NCBI RefSeq assembly: GCF_004337705.1
Contig: NZ_SKBU01000023.1
Span: forward strand, 59,629 to 123,628
Length of the DNA stretch: 64,000 nt
Source: Rubrobacter taiwanensis
GTDB lineage: Bacteria > Actinomycetota > Rubrobacteria > Rubrobacterales > Rubrobacteraceae
Reading direction: 5' to 3'
The notes below the pieces were generated by a model. The model was not told the DNA's origin, ran no database searches, and saw only the letters and a list, made by a program, of their open reading frames with translations. Both the position numbers and the translations under genes were made by a program. Below are positions 34,456 to 42,732 of this stretch, piece after piece. The first letter of the stretch is position 1. The number at the start of each line of letters is the position of its first letter.

Positions 34456-34716
34456 GTGAGCGTCTTCAGGATGGACAAGATTCCTTCTCTCAGCCGCATT
34501 CCGAAGGAGCTGGGGCGCGAGGAGCGCGAGTGCGTGCACTGCGGGGAGCGGGCCGTGCACATTTACTACCGGGTTCCCAAGAGGTTCGCGCTCTTCCTCT
34601 ACCGCAGGGACCATCCGGAGAACCTGCATGCGACCTGCATGAGCTGTGCGAAGAGCACGATCCTGCGGGGTGAGGAGCGGGAGAGCATCCTCTCCCGGCG
34701 GCCGGAGCGCGGCTAG
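34456..34716 (+). CDS. Small zinc-binding protein, divergent from groL
   Basis: 86 aa from GTG 34456 (ATG 34471 is an alternative giving 81 aa). CVHC near residue 32 and CMSC near residue 71 form two CxxC knuckles 39 residues apart, enough for one zinc ribbon. Between them IYYRVPKRFALFLYRRDHP is basic and aromatic. No family is recognised. The frame upstream of 34456 runs through CIRCE and is not coding. It shares the groL promoter region, so CIRCE/HrcA may affect it. It converges with tsaD with 4 nt between stop codons. Confidence 0.6.
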   Translation: MSVFRMDKIPSLSRIPKELGREERECVHCGERAVHIYYRVPKRFALFLYRRDHPENLHATCMSCAKSTILRGEERESILSRRPERG

Positions 34717-34720
34717 CGCC

Positions 34721-35719
34721 TCAGACGCTTCTGGCGTTCAGGCTCAGGTAATGCGGGTACGGGAGGGGTTCGGCAGAGAGGGCGGCGGCGCCGATCATGG
34801 CTGCGTTGTCGGTACAGAGCCGCGGGGAGGGGATGACGAGCTTCAGGCTTCGCTTCTTGCACTCTTTGTGCAGGCGTTCGCGCAGCACGGCGTTGGCCGC
34901 GACGCCGCCCGCCATCACGAGGGTCGAGGCGTCGCGGAGCTCGGCGGCCCGCAGCAGCTTGGACACCAGCGCCTCTACCACGGCTCTCTGGTAGCTGGCG
35001 GCCAGGTGCGGCAGTTCCGCGCGCACCTCTTCCCCGCTCATGCCCCTGATCTTGTAGAGCAGGCTGGTCTTCAGGCCGGAGAAGCTGAAGTTCAAGTTCT
35101 TCCCGTCCCGGAGCGCGACGGGGAAGTCGTAGCGGGCGTCATCGCCCTCTGCGGCGGCCTTCTGCAGAGCCGGCCCACCGGGGAACCCGAGTCCGAGCAT
35201 CCTGGCTCCCTTGTCCAGGGCTTCGCCGGCGGCGTCGTCGAGCGTCTGCCCGAGGAGGCTCATCCCGCGGTCTTTCCCGACGGCATACAGGACGGTGTGA
35301 CCGCCGGAGGCGACGAGAGCCACGAACGGGGGCTCCAGCCCCGGGTCTTCGAGGTAGGCAGCGGCGACGTGCCCCTCCAGATGGTTAACCGGCGCGAGCG
35401 GGAGCCGGCGCGCACAGGCGATACCCTTGGCGGCGGCCACGCCGACGAGCAGGGCCCCGATCAGACCCGGCCGCACGGTCACGGCCACCTCGTCCACGTC
35501 TCCGAGCTCCGCGCCGGCCTCTCTAAGCGCGGTCCGCACGACGCCGTCCAGGCGCTCCAGATGGGCCCGGGAGGCGACCTCCGGGACGACGCCGCCGTAG
35601 CGGCGGTGCTCCTGCTGGGTGTGGATCACGTTCGAGAGCGCCCGGCGGTCCCGGACGACCGCCGCGCAGGTGTCGTCGCAGGAGGTCTCGATGGCAAGTA
35701 TTGTCCTGGAGTCCCGCAT
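34721..35719 (-). CDS. tsaD: tRNA N6-threonylcarbamoyladenosine (t6A) synthase subunit TsaD
   Basis: 332 aa from ATG 35719, where TILAIETSCDDTCAAVV begins as in all TsaD; the open frame continues to 36544 but that part opposes other genes. Metal-ligand histidines are in NHLEGHVAA near residue 110, with VVPEVASRAHLERLD and SGGHTVLYAV also typical. It transfers the threonylcarbamoyl group to A37 of ANN-decoding tRNAs. tsaB, tsaE and rimI lie just upstream on the same strand, separated by the opposite-strand 80-aa gene. Confidence 0.96.
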   Translation of the reverse strand: MRDSRTILAIETSCDDTCAAVVRDRRALSNVIHTQQEHRRYGGVVPEVASRAHLERLDGVVRTALREAGAELGDVDEVAVTVRPGLIGALLVGVAAAKGIACARRLPLAPVNHLEGHVAAAYLEDPGLEPPFVALVASGGHTVLYAVGKDRGMSLLGQTLDDAAGEALDKGARMLGLGFPGGPALQKAAAEGDDARYDFPVALRDGKNLNFSFSGLKTSLLYKIRGMSGEEVRAELPHLAASYQRAVVEALVSKLLRAAELRDASTLVMAGGVAANAVLRERLHKECKKRSLKLVIPSPRLCTDNAAMIGAAALSAEPLPYPHYLSLNARSV

Positions 35720-35786
35720 ATCTGGGACCATTCTATACCGCGCAGCGCACTTCATCCTGCCGGAGGGTATATATACTGGGGAGGAC

Positions 35787-36029
35787 ATGAGGGTATTCGC
35801 GCTGATGTTCGCGTTCATAGCGCTGACGCTGCTGGTGCAGTTCGTGCTGTATTTGATCATCGGTCCGGTGGACTGGAGGATAGCGGCACTCATCTTCGGC
35901 GGGTTCGTGGCCTGCCTGCTGCCGGCCCTGCTCCTGCTCAAGCCCTTCGAACGCCCGCCGGAGGTGGAGAAGAGAATAGAGGAGCGCCGCCGCCGGGCCC
36001 GGGAGCGGTTCAGAGGTTCAGGCTCATGA
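35787..36029 (+). CDS. 80-aa two-helix membrane protein
   Basis: ATG 35787 has GGGGAGG 3 nt upstream and TATACT about 15 nt before that. Two hydrophobic helices (FALMFAFIALTLLVQFVLYL and, after VDWR, AALIFGGFVACLLPALLLL) are followed by a strongly charged tail (RIEERRRRARERF). No family is recognised. It lies in the tsaD-rimI gap on the opposite strand and its last 20 nt overlap the rimI 3' end. Confidence 0.6.
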   Translation: MRVFALMFAFIALTLLVQFVLYLIIGPVDWRIAALIFGGFVACLLPALLLLKPFERPPEVEKRIEERRRRARERFRGSGS

Positions 36030-36456
36030 GGATGGCGTCCTCGCGGCCCTCGTAGTACCGGGGCCGGACGCCGACCGGCTCGAATCCCAGTGACTCGTAC
36101 AGTCTCCTGGCGGGGTAGTTGCCCCGGCGCACCTCGAGGTGTACACGTACGACGCCCGGGTTGGCCTCCAGCACGGCCCGCAGGAGCCTCCGGGCCCAGC
36201 CCTGGCGGCGGCAGTCCGGGCGCACGGCCACCGTCATGATGTGCAGTTCGTCTGCGATGCGCTTTGCGCCGATATATCCCGCGAGCCTGCCCTCCAGCTC
36301 CAGAACCAGATAGGTAGAGAAAGGGCTCTTCAGTTCGGCGGCGTAGGACCACCGGCTCCACGGCGTCTCGAAGCTCACCCGTTCTATCTCCATAACGGCG
36401 TCGAGGTCCGAGCGCTGCATCGGCCGCAGGACCGGCGCGCCGCCCTCCCCCATCAT
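36010..36456 (-). CDS. rimI: Ribosomal protein S18-alanine N-acetyltransferase
   Basis: 148 aa GNAT protein. The acetyl-CoA loop is VRPDCRRQGWARRLL near residue 78 (R-x-x-G-x-G/A with one change), followed by VRRGNYPARRLYESLGFEPV, the RimI C-terminal signature. It overlaps tsaB by 4 nt; tsaB-rimI-tsaD is a widespread gene order, which supports RimI over other GNAT functions. Confidence 0.93.
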   Translation of the reverse strand: MMGEGGAPVLRPMQRSDLDAVMEIERVSFETPWSRWSYAAELKSPFSTYLVLELEGRLAGYIGAKRIADELHIMTVAVRPDCRRQGWARRLLRAVLEANPGVVRVHLEVRRGNYPARRLYESLGFEPVGVRPRYYEGREDAILMSLNL

Positions 36457-37103
36457 GTGCTCCAGGGGTTGCGGTCCCGGCGCACCTCGGCGTCCGGCCG
36501 GCGAATGTAGAGGGGGATGAGGTCTTCGGCGGGCACGGCTTCAAGGTCGGCCGCCAGCACGTGTCCCGCCGCCGAGACGCGGTGCAGCGGGGAGTCGTCG
36601 GGCGGGATGATGCCGAGGGGTTCCAGAATCTCCCGGTATCGTACGGCTCCGTCGCCCACGATCACGGGGGAGCCTTCGACGCGGAGGTCGTGCGGCTTCG
36701 AGCAGAGGATCTCCCCGGCGGGACGACCGGCCTCGAACCTCTGAGCGAAGACCTCGCGCCGCCTGGCATCTATCACGGCGAGCACGTCCTCGGCCGGCAC
36801 GGGAGCCGCGAGCGCTGCCAGCGTCGATCCGGCCGCGAGCGGCACACCGGAGGCGAGGGAGAGCGCCCGGGCGGTGGCGACCGCGATCCGGATGCCGGTA
36901 AAGGTTCCGGGCCCCGTCCCGGCGACCAGCCGGTCCAGCTCCCTAAGCTCCGCCCCGGCGAGCTCCAGGGCGGCATTCACCGCCGGGAGCAGCACCTCGG
37001 ACGCTCCCCGGGCCGCGACCGAGATCTCGGCCAGCACCTCCCGGTCCCGGGCGACGGCCACGGTGGTGACGGGTGTGGAGGCGTCGAGGGCCAGAAACAG
37101 CAT
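36453..37103 (-). CDS. tsaB: t6A biosynthesis dimerisation protein TsaB
   Basis: 216 aa. It begins LFLALDASTPVTTVAVARD and has the conserved LVAGTGPGTFTGIRIAVATA near residue 62. TsaB is an inactive TsaD relative that holds TsaD and TsaE together. It starts 1 nt after the tsaE stop. Confidence 0.94.
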   Translation of the reverse strand: MLFLALDASTPVTTVAVARDREVLAEISVAARGASEVLLPAVNAALELAGAELRELDRLVAGTGPGTFTGIRIAVATARALSLASGVPLAAGSTLAALAAPVPAEDVLAVIDARRREVFAQRFEAGRPAGEILCSKPHDLRVEGSPVIVGDGAVRYREILEPLGIIPPDDSPLHRVSAAGHVLAADLEAVPAEDLIPLYIRRPDAEVRRDRNPWST

Positions 37104-37104
37104 C

Positions 37105-37530
37105 CTACAGCCTCTCTTCCAGAGGTCCGGAGATGCGCACCCGCCGCGTGCCGGGGGTCTCGTGGAAGAGCTCGATCAGGGTCGGGTTCTCCAGCAGCTC
37201 CAGCGCCGGGTCCGCCCACTCGATAAACGTCACGGCCTCCGGGCTCAGATACTCGTCCAGATCCAGCGCGTCCCAGTCCCGCACCTCCTCCAGCCGGTAG
37301 AGGTCCAGATGATTGACGCGCGCCCTTCCCTCGTAGCTGCGGGCGAGCTGGAAGGTGGGGCTGGTGATCGGTTCCTCCACCCCCAACGCCCGCGAAGCGG
37401 CGCGCACGAAGGCCGTCTTACCCGCTCCCACCTCTCCGGCGAGCACCACCACATCACCGGGCTTCAGCGCGCCGGCCACCCTTGCGGCCAGATCTCTCAG
37501 CTCCCCCTCGTCGAGCCCCTCCCACTCCAT
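37105..37530 (-). CDS. tsaE: t6A biosynthesis ATPase TsaE
   Basis: 141 aa. Walker A GEVGAGKTAFVRA near residue 35, then SPTFQLARSYEG, NHLDLYRLE and TFIEWAD, the full TsaE set. It hydrolyses ATP to reset the TsaD-TsaB complex. 8 nt after the uracil-DNA glycosylase gene. Confidence 0.95.
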   Translation of the reverse strand: MEWEGLDEGELRDLAARVAGALKPGDVVVLAGEVGAGKTAFVRAASRALGVEEPITSPTFQLARSYEGRARVNHLDLYRLEEVRDWDALDLDEYLSPEAVTFIEWADPALELLENPTLIELFHETPGTRRVRISGPLEERL

Positions 37531-37538
37531 GACGTTCC

Positions 37539-38162
37539 CTACCAGAGCCCCGGCTGCAGGGGGAGCTGCTCCTTCTCGGGCGGAACGTTCAGCGTCTCGT
37601 AGGTGGTCGGGCGGTCGGCGGCGAGCAGCTCCGGCAGCCGGGAGAAGTCCGAGACGATCAGGGCCCGGTCCGCCGGCGTGTAGAGCGCCCGGGAGAGGGC
37701 ATGGGTCGGAAAAACGTAGCGCCCGTCCACCGGTACGGCGCGGCCCCGGATACGGGAGACGGGCTCCCGCCGGCCCGTGAGAGCCCGGCTTGCGAGATCT
37801 CCCAGCGCGACGACCACCTTCGGATCAACGGCTGAAAGCTGCGCGACCAGGTACGGCCTGCAGGAGCTTACCTCTGAAGGCCGTGGAGCGCGGTTCTCCG
37901 GGGGGCGGCACTTGACGAGCGTGGTCAGGTAGACGCTCTCGCGCTCGAGGCCGATGGACTCCAGCAGGCGGTCCAGAAAGAGGCCCGAGGCCCCCCGGAA
38001 GGGGTGCCCTTCGCGGTCCTCGTTGAATCCCGGAGCCTCCCCGACGATGAAGAGTTCGGCGTTCAGCGGCCCCTCGCCGAAGACCACCTTCGTCCGGCCG
38101 GAGCAGAGGCCGCACTTCCGGCATTCGAGCGCCTGCTTCTGCGCCGCGGCGAAGTCCAACAC
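37539..38162 (-). CDS. Uracil-DNA glycosylase, iron-sulfur type (family 4/5)
   Basis: 207 aa. CRKCGLC near residue 14 gives the first cysteines of the 4Fe-4S cluster and VKCRPPENR with SSCRPYL near 85-102 the others. The uracil-pocket motif is VGEAPGFNEDREGHPF near 41; the second, normally HPS, reads THALSRAL near 153. It removes uracil from DNA, important for a heat-loving organism in which cytosine deaminates fast. The GEAPG start without the GExPG glutamate change leaves family 4 and 5 both possible. Confidence 0.9.
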   Translation of the reverse strand: MLDFAAAQKQALECRKCGLCSGRTKVVFGEGPLNAELFIVGEAPGFNEDREGHPFRGASGLFLDRLLESIGLERESVYLTTLVKCRPPENRAPRPSEVSSCRPYLVAQLSAVDPKVVVALGDLASRALTGRREPVSRIRGRAVPVDGRYVFPTHALSRALYTPADRALIVSDFSRLPELLAADRPTTYETLNVPPEKEQLPLQPGLW

Positions 38163-38168
38163 CCTCCC

Positions 38169-38390
38169 CTAGTATGCCTCGCTCTCGGGGATGAGGAGGA
38201 TGGCGAGCACGTAGGCGAGCACCACCATCCAGATCGAGACGCCCGGCACGACCAGGGCCACGGCCACCACGGCCAGGCGCACCAGATTGGAGTTCCAGCC
38301 GAAGCGGTGGGCGATGCCGCCGCAGACCCCGGCGATCCAGCGGTCCTCCCGCGAACGCCTTATCTCTCCCACTGTCTGCCTCCGATCCAC
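38169..38390 (-). CDS. PspC-domain membrane protein
   Basis: 73 aa. RSREDRWIAGVCGGIAHRFG is the PspC signature, followed by one or two helices (LVRLAVVAVALVVPGVSIWM, VVLAYVLAILLIP). Stand-alone PspC proteins sit in the membrane and are linked to envelope-stress signalling. Last 6 nt before the glycosylase gene. Confidence 0.9.
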   Translation of the reverse strand: MDRRQTVGEIRRSREDRWIAGVCGGIAHRFGWNSNLVRLAVVAVALVVPGVSIWMVVLAYVLAILLIPESEAY

Positions 38391-38419
38391 GCGGTTATGC
38401 TACGGGCGCGATTCTACCA

Positions 38420-39259
38420 CTACCGGCCGGTGTCTATGAGAACGTTGTCTATGAGCCGGGTCTTGCCGACCCGCGCCGCGCAGGAGAGCAGGATGCGCCG
38501 CGTGTGCTCCCCCACGAGCCCCAGAGTCTCCGCGTCGTCGGCAGAGACGTACTCCAGGCGCACCAGAGGTTCGCGGCCGATCTCATCCCGGAAGACGCGC
38601 TCCAGCACGGCCGGCTCCCGCGAGCCGGTATCCCGCGCTGCAAACAGGGCGCGCGAGATGGCGGAAGCTGCCTTTCGCTCCCGCGGACTCAGGTAGACGT
38701 TGCGCGAGCTGAGGGCCAGCCCGTCCTCCTCCCGCACCGTCGGGCAGACGACGAGCTGCGTCCTGAAGTTCAGATCCCGGATCATGCGCTCCACGATCAC
38801 GGCCTGCTGGGCGTCCTTCTGGCCCATGTACATCCGGTCCGGGTCCACGATGTTCATGAGCTTGACGAGCACGGTCGCAACCCCGGCGAAGTGGCCGGGC
38901 CGGGCCGCGCCCTCCAGCCTCTCCTCCAGTCCCCTGACCCGCACCTCGGTCGTGAACCCCTCCGGATAGAGCTCCTCCGCCGCCGGAGCGAAGACGGCGT
39001 CCACACCCATCCCAGCGGCCAGCTTCAGATCCCGGTCCAGATCGCGGGGATAGCGTTCCAGATCTTCCGCCGGTCCGAACTGCAGGGGATTGACGAAGAT
39101 CGAGATCACCACCGACTCATTCTCCTCCCGTGCCCGGCGCATGAGCGAGAGGTGCCCCTCGTGCAGAAAACCCATCGTCGGCACGAAGCCCGAAGGCCGC
39201 TCGAACCGCTGCGAGCGCACCTCGTCCACGGTGCGCAGAAGTCTCACCTCTCCGCTCAT
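38420..39259 (-). CDS. panC: Pantoate-beta-alanine ligase
   Basis: 279 aa. PTMGFLHEGHLSLMRRARE near residue 26 is the nucleotidyl-transferase HxGH motif, with VSIFVNPLQFGPAEDLERYP and YMGQKDAQQ also conserved. It makes pantothenate from pantoate, beta-alanine and ATP for coenzyme A. No other pan gene is nearby. Confidence 0.96.
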   Translation of the reverse strand: MSGEVRLLRTVDEVRSQRFERPSGFVPTMGFLHEGHLSLMRRAREENESVVISIFVNPLQFGPAEDLERYPRDLDRDLKLAAGMGVDAVFAPAAEELYPEGFTTEVRVRGLEERLEGAARPGHFAGVATVLVKLMNIVDPDRMYMGQKDAQQAVIVERMIRDLNFRTQLVVCPTVREEDGLALSSRNVYLSPRERKAASAISRALFAARDTGSREPAVLERVFRDEIGREPLVRLEYVSADDAETLGLVGEHTRRILLSCAARVGKTRLIDNVLIDTGR

Positions 39260-39292
39260 GCCCTGATTGTACCCCCGCGCGAGCGCAGCTTC

Positions 39293-40096
39293 CTACGCCT
39301 CCGCCGCCAGCCGGGCGTAGATCTCGCCCCGCTTCCGACCCGTCTCCCTGGCCGCCCGCGCCGCCGCCCGGCCCGGTGTCTCTCCCTCTGCGGCGTACCG
39401 CCGCGCCAGCGCCACGGCCTCCTCCAGATCCGGAGCGGCCGTAGCTGTACCGCCCCGCACTACCAGCACCACCTCGCCCCGGGCCCTGCCCGCGAAGCGC
39501 TTCGCCGCCTCCGCCGCGCTACCCCGGAAGACCTCCTCGTGCAGCTTGGTGAGCTCCCGTGCCACGGCGACCGGGGTCTCCGGCGGCAGCTCGCTCAGCA
39601 TGCCCGCCAGCCGGTTGGGGGACTCGAAGAGGACGAAGGTGGCCCTCTCGTGCCCGATGCGTTCTACGAGCGCGGCCCGCTCGCCCCGCCGGCGCGGAGC
39701 GAAACCTAAAAACACGACCTCGTCCGCCGGCAGGCCGGAGGCCACGAGCGCCGTGACGAGCGCCGAGGGGCCGGGCAGCACCTCCACCTCCACCCCGCGC
39801 TCGACACACTCCTGCACCAGCCGGTAGCCGGGGTCGGAGACGAGCGGCATCCCCGCGTCGGAGACCAGAGCCACCCTCTCCCGGCGCGCCCGTTCGGCCA
39901 GTTGCGGGGCGCGGGCGGCCTCGTTGTGCTCGTGGTAGGAGACGAGGCTTGCCTCTATCCCGTAGTGCCGGAGCAGCCGGCCCGTGTGGCGGGTGTCCTC
40001 GCAGGCCACGACGTCCGCCTCGCGCAGGGCGCGCAGGGCGCGCAACGTGATGTCCTCCAGATTGCCTATCGGGGTGGGGACGACCACGAGAGGCAA
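39293..40096 (-). CDS. rsmI: 16S rRNA (cytidine1402-2'-O)-methyltransferase
   Basis: 267 aa. PTPIGNLEDITLRALRALRE at the start, CEDTRHTGRLLRHYGI, SDAGMPLVSDPG and EVLPGPSALVTALVASGLP form the complete RsmI/YraL set (tetrapyrrole-methylase fold). It methylates the ribosomal decoding centre using SAM. 4 nt after the ROK kinase gene. Confidence 0.96.
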   Translation of the reverse strand: MPLVVVPTPIGNLEDITLRALRALREADVVACEDTRHTGRLLRHYGIEASLVSYHEHNEAARAPQLAERARRERVALVSDAGMPLVSDPGYRLVQECVERGVEVEVLPGPSALVTALVASGLPADEVVFLGFAPRRRGERAALVERIGHERATFVLFESPNRLAGMLSELPPETPVAVARELTKLHEEVFRGSAAEAAKRFAGRARGEVVLVVRGGTATAAPDLEEAVALARRYAAEGETPGRAAARAARETGRKRGEIYARLAAEA

Positions 40097-40100
40097 GGGC

Positions 40101-41051
40101 TCAGCCCCCGAGCACGCACTCCCCGGAGGGGTGCCGGGCGAGCGCCGCGGCGCCGAGCATCCCGGATCTCACCCCCAGAGAGGCAAGACGGATCTCGACC
40201 AGATCCCGGGAGGGGGACATGGAGCGCAGCTGCACCTCGCGGCGCGCCGGCTCCAGGATGAAGTCCCCGGCCTCCGCTACTCCCCCGCCCACGGCCACCA
40301 TCTCCGGGTTGAACACGTTCACGAACCCGGCAACCCCGATGCCGAGCCAGACCCCGGCCTCCTCCAGCACCCTCCTTGCGGCCTCATCGCCCTCCCGGGC
40401 CAGCCGGGTGACATCCTCGCCGAGCAGATCCCGCTCGGCGGCGAGCTGCCCCAGGGCGGAGTCCGGCCGCTCGGCGGCGAGCTCCAGCGCCCGGCGCCGA
40501 ATGGCGGTCCCCGAGGCCATAGCCTCCAGACAGCCGCGGTTGCCGCAGTTGCACCGCGGCCCGGTGGCCTGAATGGTGACGTGCCCGAGCTCGCCGCCCG
40601 CGCCCTGCGCCCCGCGCAGCAGCTCTCCCCCGATGATGACGCCGCCGCCCACCCCGGTCCCGAGGGTCAGGAAGACCAGATGATCTACGTGCCGCCCGGT
40701 TCCGAAACGGAACTCGCCCCAGGCCGCCGCGTTGGCGTCGTTCTCCACGGTGACGTTGAGGCCCGTCCTGCGCCCGAGCTCCTCCTTGAGTGGTATCCCC
40801 TCGATGGTACGCAGGTTGGGGGAGAAGATAACCTTGTTCTCCTTTGAGAGGATGAAGCCCGGCACCGCCAGACACACCCCGCCGACCTCGCTCCCCTCCC
40901 CGGCCTCCAGGACGGCCCGGGCTATGTTCTCCAGGAGCTTCTCCGGCGGGCCGGAGGAGGGGTAGCGGACACTCCTCAGGAGCTCGCCGCCGGAGCTCAC
41001 CAGCCCGGCCGCGATCTTGGTTCCCCCGACGTCCACCCCGATAGCGTTCAA
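40101..41051 (-). CDS. ROK-family sugar kinase, probable glucokinase
   Basis: 316 aa, 4 nt after recJ. The ATP loop IGVDVGGTKIAAG starts at residue 4; the catalytic region is VENDANAAAWGE near 98; GELGHVTI carries the ROK glutamate and histidine; and the zinc motif CNCGNRGCLEA near 152 has three cysteines. Length and motifs match actinobacterial polyphosphate/ATP glucokinases of the ROK group. Other hexoses remain possible. Confidence 0.92.
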   Translation of the reverse strand: MNAIGVDVGGTKIAAGLVSSGGELLRSVRYPSSGPPEKLLENIARAVLEAGEGSEVGGVCLAVPGFILSKENKVIFSPNLRTIEGIPLKEELGRRTGLNVTVENDANAAAWGEFRFGTGRHVDHLVFLTLGTGVGGGVIIGGELLRGAQGAGGELGHVTIQATGPRCNCGNRGCLEAMASGTAIRRRALELAAERPDSALGQLAAERDLLGEDVTRLAREGDEAARRVLEEAGVWLGIGVAGFVNVFNPEMVAVGGGVAEAGDFILEPARREVQLRSMSPSRDLVEIRLASLGVRSGMLGAAALARHPSGECVLGG

Positions 41052-41055
41052 GCTC

Positions 41056-42699
41056 CTACCTCCGCCAGTCCACTATCTCCAGCTCCACCCCGCCGGTGTA
41101 GGGGTTGCGGCTCACGGTGTACGCCGCGTCGAAGGGGGACTCCGGGATCTCCTCTCCCGCCAGCTTCGCCGAGACCCCGCCGTCCAGCTTCAGGAGGTTC
41201 ATCCCCTCCCAGAGCTGCCGGGAGCCCGCCACGCAGAATCCTCCGGAGACGAAGACCGGCCGGTAGTTCCCGCTTCCGAACGGGGCGAGCCTCTCGTGCC
41301 AGTCCAGCAGCCCGTTGGTGAGACGCTCCGCGGAGAGCTCGGCCTCAATTTCCAGAGCGGGGGTGAAGAGCCGCGGGTTCTCCGCGAGTTGCTCGCGCAC
41401 CGCGGCATTTACACGCTCGATGAACGCCTCCAGTTTGCCGGGCGAGACCGAGATCCCCGCCGCCTTGCGGTGCCCGCCCCACTCCTTCAGGAACTCCCGC
41501 GACAGAGAAAGCGCCCGGTAGAGGTCCACGTCCGTCTCTCCGGCGCGGGCCGAGCCGCCGTAGGAGCCGTCGGAGCGCCGGTGCAATACGGCCGCCGGCC
41601 GGCCCGTGGCCTGTGCCACTTTCCCGGCGATGAGCCCGGCGATGCCCCCGATCTCGTCCGTGAACACTACCTTGAAGTCCTGCTCCGGGTCGGCCTCCCT
41701 CAGACAGCGCTCCACGGCCAGCCGGGTGCGCTGCTGGCGCTCGGCGTTCAGGCGGTTGAGCAGTTGCGATATCTCGGCCGCCCGCTGCCGCTCTCCGGTG
41801 AGCAGCAGGTCCAGAGCAGGATACGGGTTCCGGATCCGCCCGATGGCGTTGAGCCGCGGCCCGATGCGCCATCCCAGGTCTTCCTCGTCCAGCGGGCGCC
41901 TGACGCCCGCGGCCCGGATCAGGGCCTCGAGCCCGGGCCGTACATTCCCGCCGTTCAGGTACTTCAGGCCCGTCCAGGCGAGCGTGCGGTTCTCCCCGAC
42001 CAGCGGCGCGATGTCCACGACCGTTCCGATGGCGACCAGATCCAGCAGCCGTCCGAGAACCCGCCGCCCCTCGGGATCGCCGAGCTCGCGGACGAGCGCC
42101 AGGGCCAGCTTCCACGCCACTCCGACCCCGGCCAGCGGGTCGTCCTCATCCCATATCTTGGGGTCCAGCACGGCAACGGCCGCCTCCGGCAGCTCAGCCG
42201 GCGGGAGGTGGTGGTCGGTCACGATCACGTCCATCCCCAGATTACCCGCGGCGAGCTCGATCTCCCGGTGGTTCGATATCCCGCAGTCTGCCGTGATGAG
42301 CAGCCTAACCCCCTCGGCGAACATGTCCCGCACGTAGGGCTCCAGCAGCCCGTAGCCGGTCTGGCGGTTGGGGAGCTTCACGACCAGGTTCTCCGTGTAG
42401 CGGCTCAGAGCGAGGCTCAGAACGGCGGCGGAGGTGACACCGTCCGCGTCGTAGTCCCCGAAGATGCCGATGCGCTCGCCGCTCCTTACGGCGGTGGCAA
42501 CACGCCGGGCCGCCACCCGCCACGGCCCTCCGTCCGGGGGCGAGATGTTCTTCAGGCTGGGGCTCAGGAAGTCCTCGAGCGTCTCCGGCAGAACCCCCCG
42601 GTTGGCGAGCACGACGGCACAGATCCGATCTACACCAGCGGCGCGCATCAGACCGGATACAAGCTCGCCGTCAGGCTCTACGAAGCGCCAGTCAGCCAT
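41056..42699 (-). CDS. recJ: Single-stranded-DNA-specific exonuclease RecJ
   Basis: 547 aa. The DHH phosphoesterase motifs are IFGDYDADGVTSAAVL near residue 77, ADCGISNH near 135 and VIVTDHHLPP near 155; the DHHA1 motif WGGHRKAAGISV is near 420. It degrades single-stranded DNA 5' to 3' in recombination and mismatch repair. Bounded by the DUF697 gene upstream (33-nt gap). Confidence 0.95.
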   Translation of the reverse strand: MADWRFVEPDGELVSGLMRAAGVDRICAVVLANRGVLPETLEDFLSPSLKNISPPDGGPWRVAARRVATAVRSGERIGIFGDYDADGVTSAAVLSLALSRYTENLVVKLPNRQTGYGLLEPYVRDMFAEGVRLLITADCGISNHREIELAAGNLGMDVIVTDHHLPPAELPEAAVAVLDPKIWDEDDPLAGVGVAWKLALALVRELGDPEGRRVLGRLLDLVAIGTVVDIAPLVGENRTLAWTGLKYLNGGNVRPGLEALIRAAGVRRPLDEEDLGWRIGPRLNAIGRIRNPYPALDLLLTGERQRAAEISQLLNRLNAERQQRTRLAVERCLREADPEQDFKVVFTDEIGGIAGLIAGKVAQATGRPAAVLHRRSDGSYGGSARAGETDVDLYRALSLSREFLKEWGGHRKAAGISVSPGKLEAFIERVNAAVREQLAENPRLFTPALEIEAELSAERLTNGLLDWHERLAPFGSGNYRPVFVSGGFCVAGSRQLWEGMNLLKLDGGVSAKLAGEEIPESPFDAAYTVSRNPYTGGVELEIVDWRR

Positions 42700-42732
42700 T
42701 CCCTGAGAGGATTATACAGAGCGAACCTCCCC

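Noticed and set aside
35720..36544. N-terminal extension making TsaD 607 aa
   Set aside because: The TsaD domain starts at 35719 exactly where homologues begin; the extension lies opposite the 80-aa gene and across rimI.
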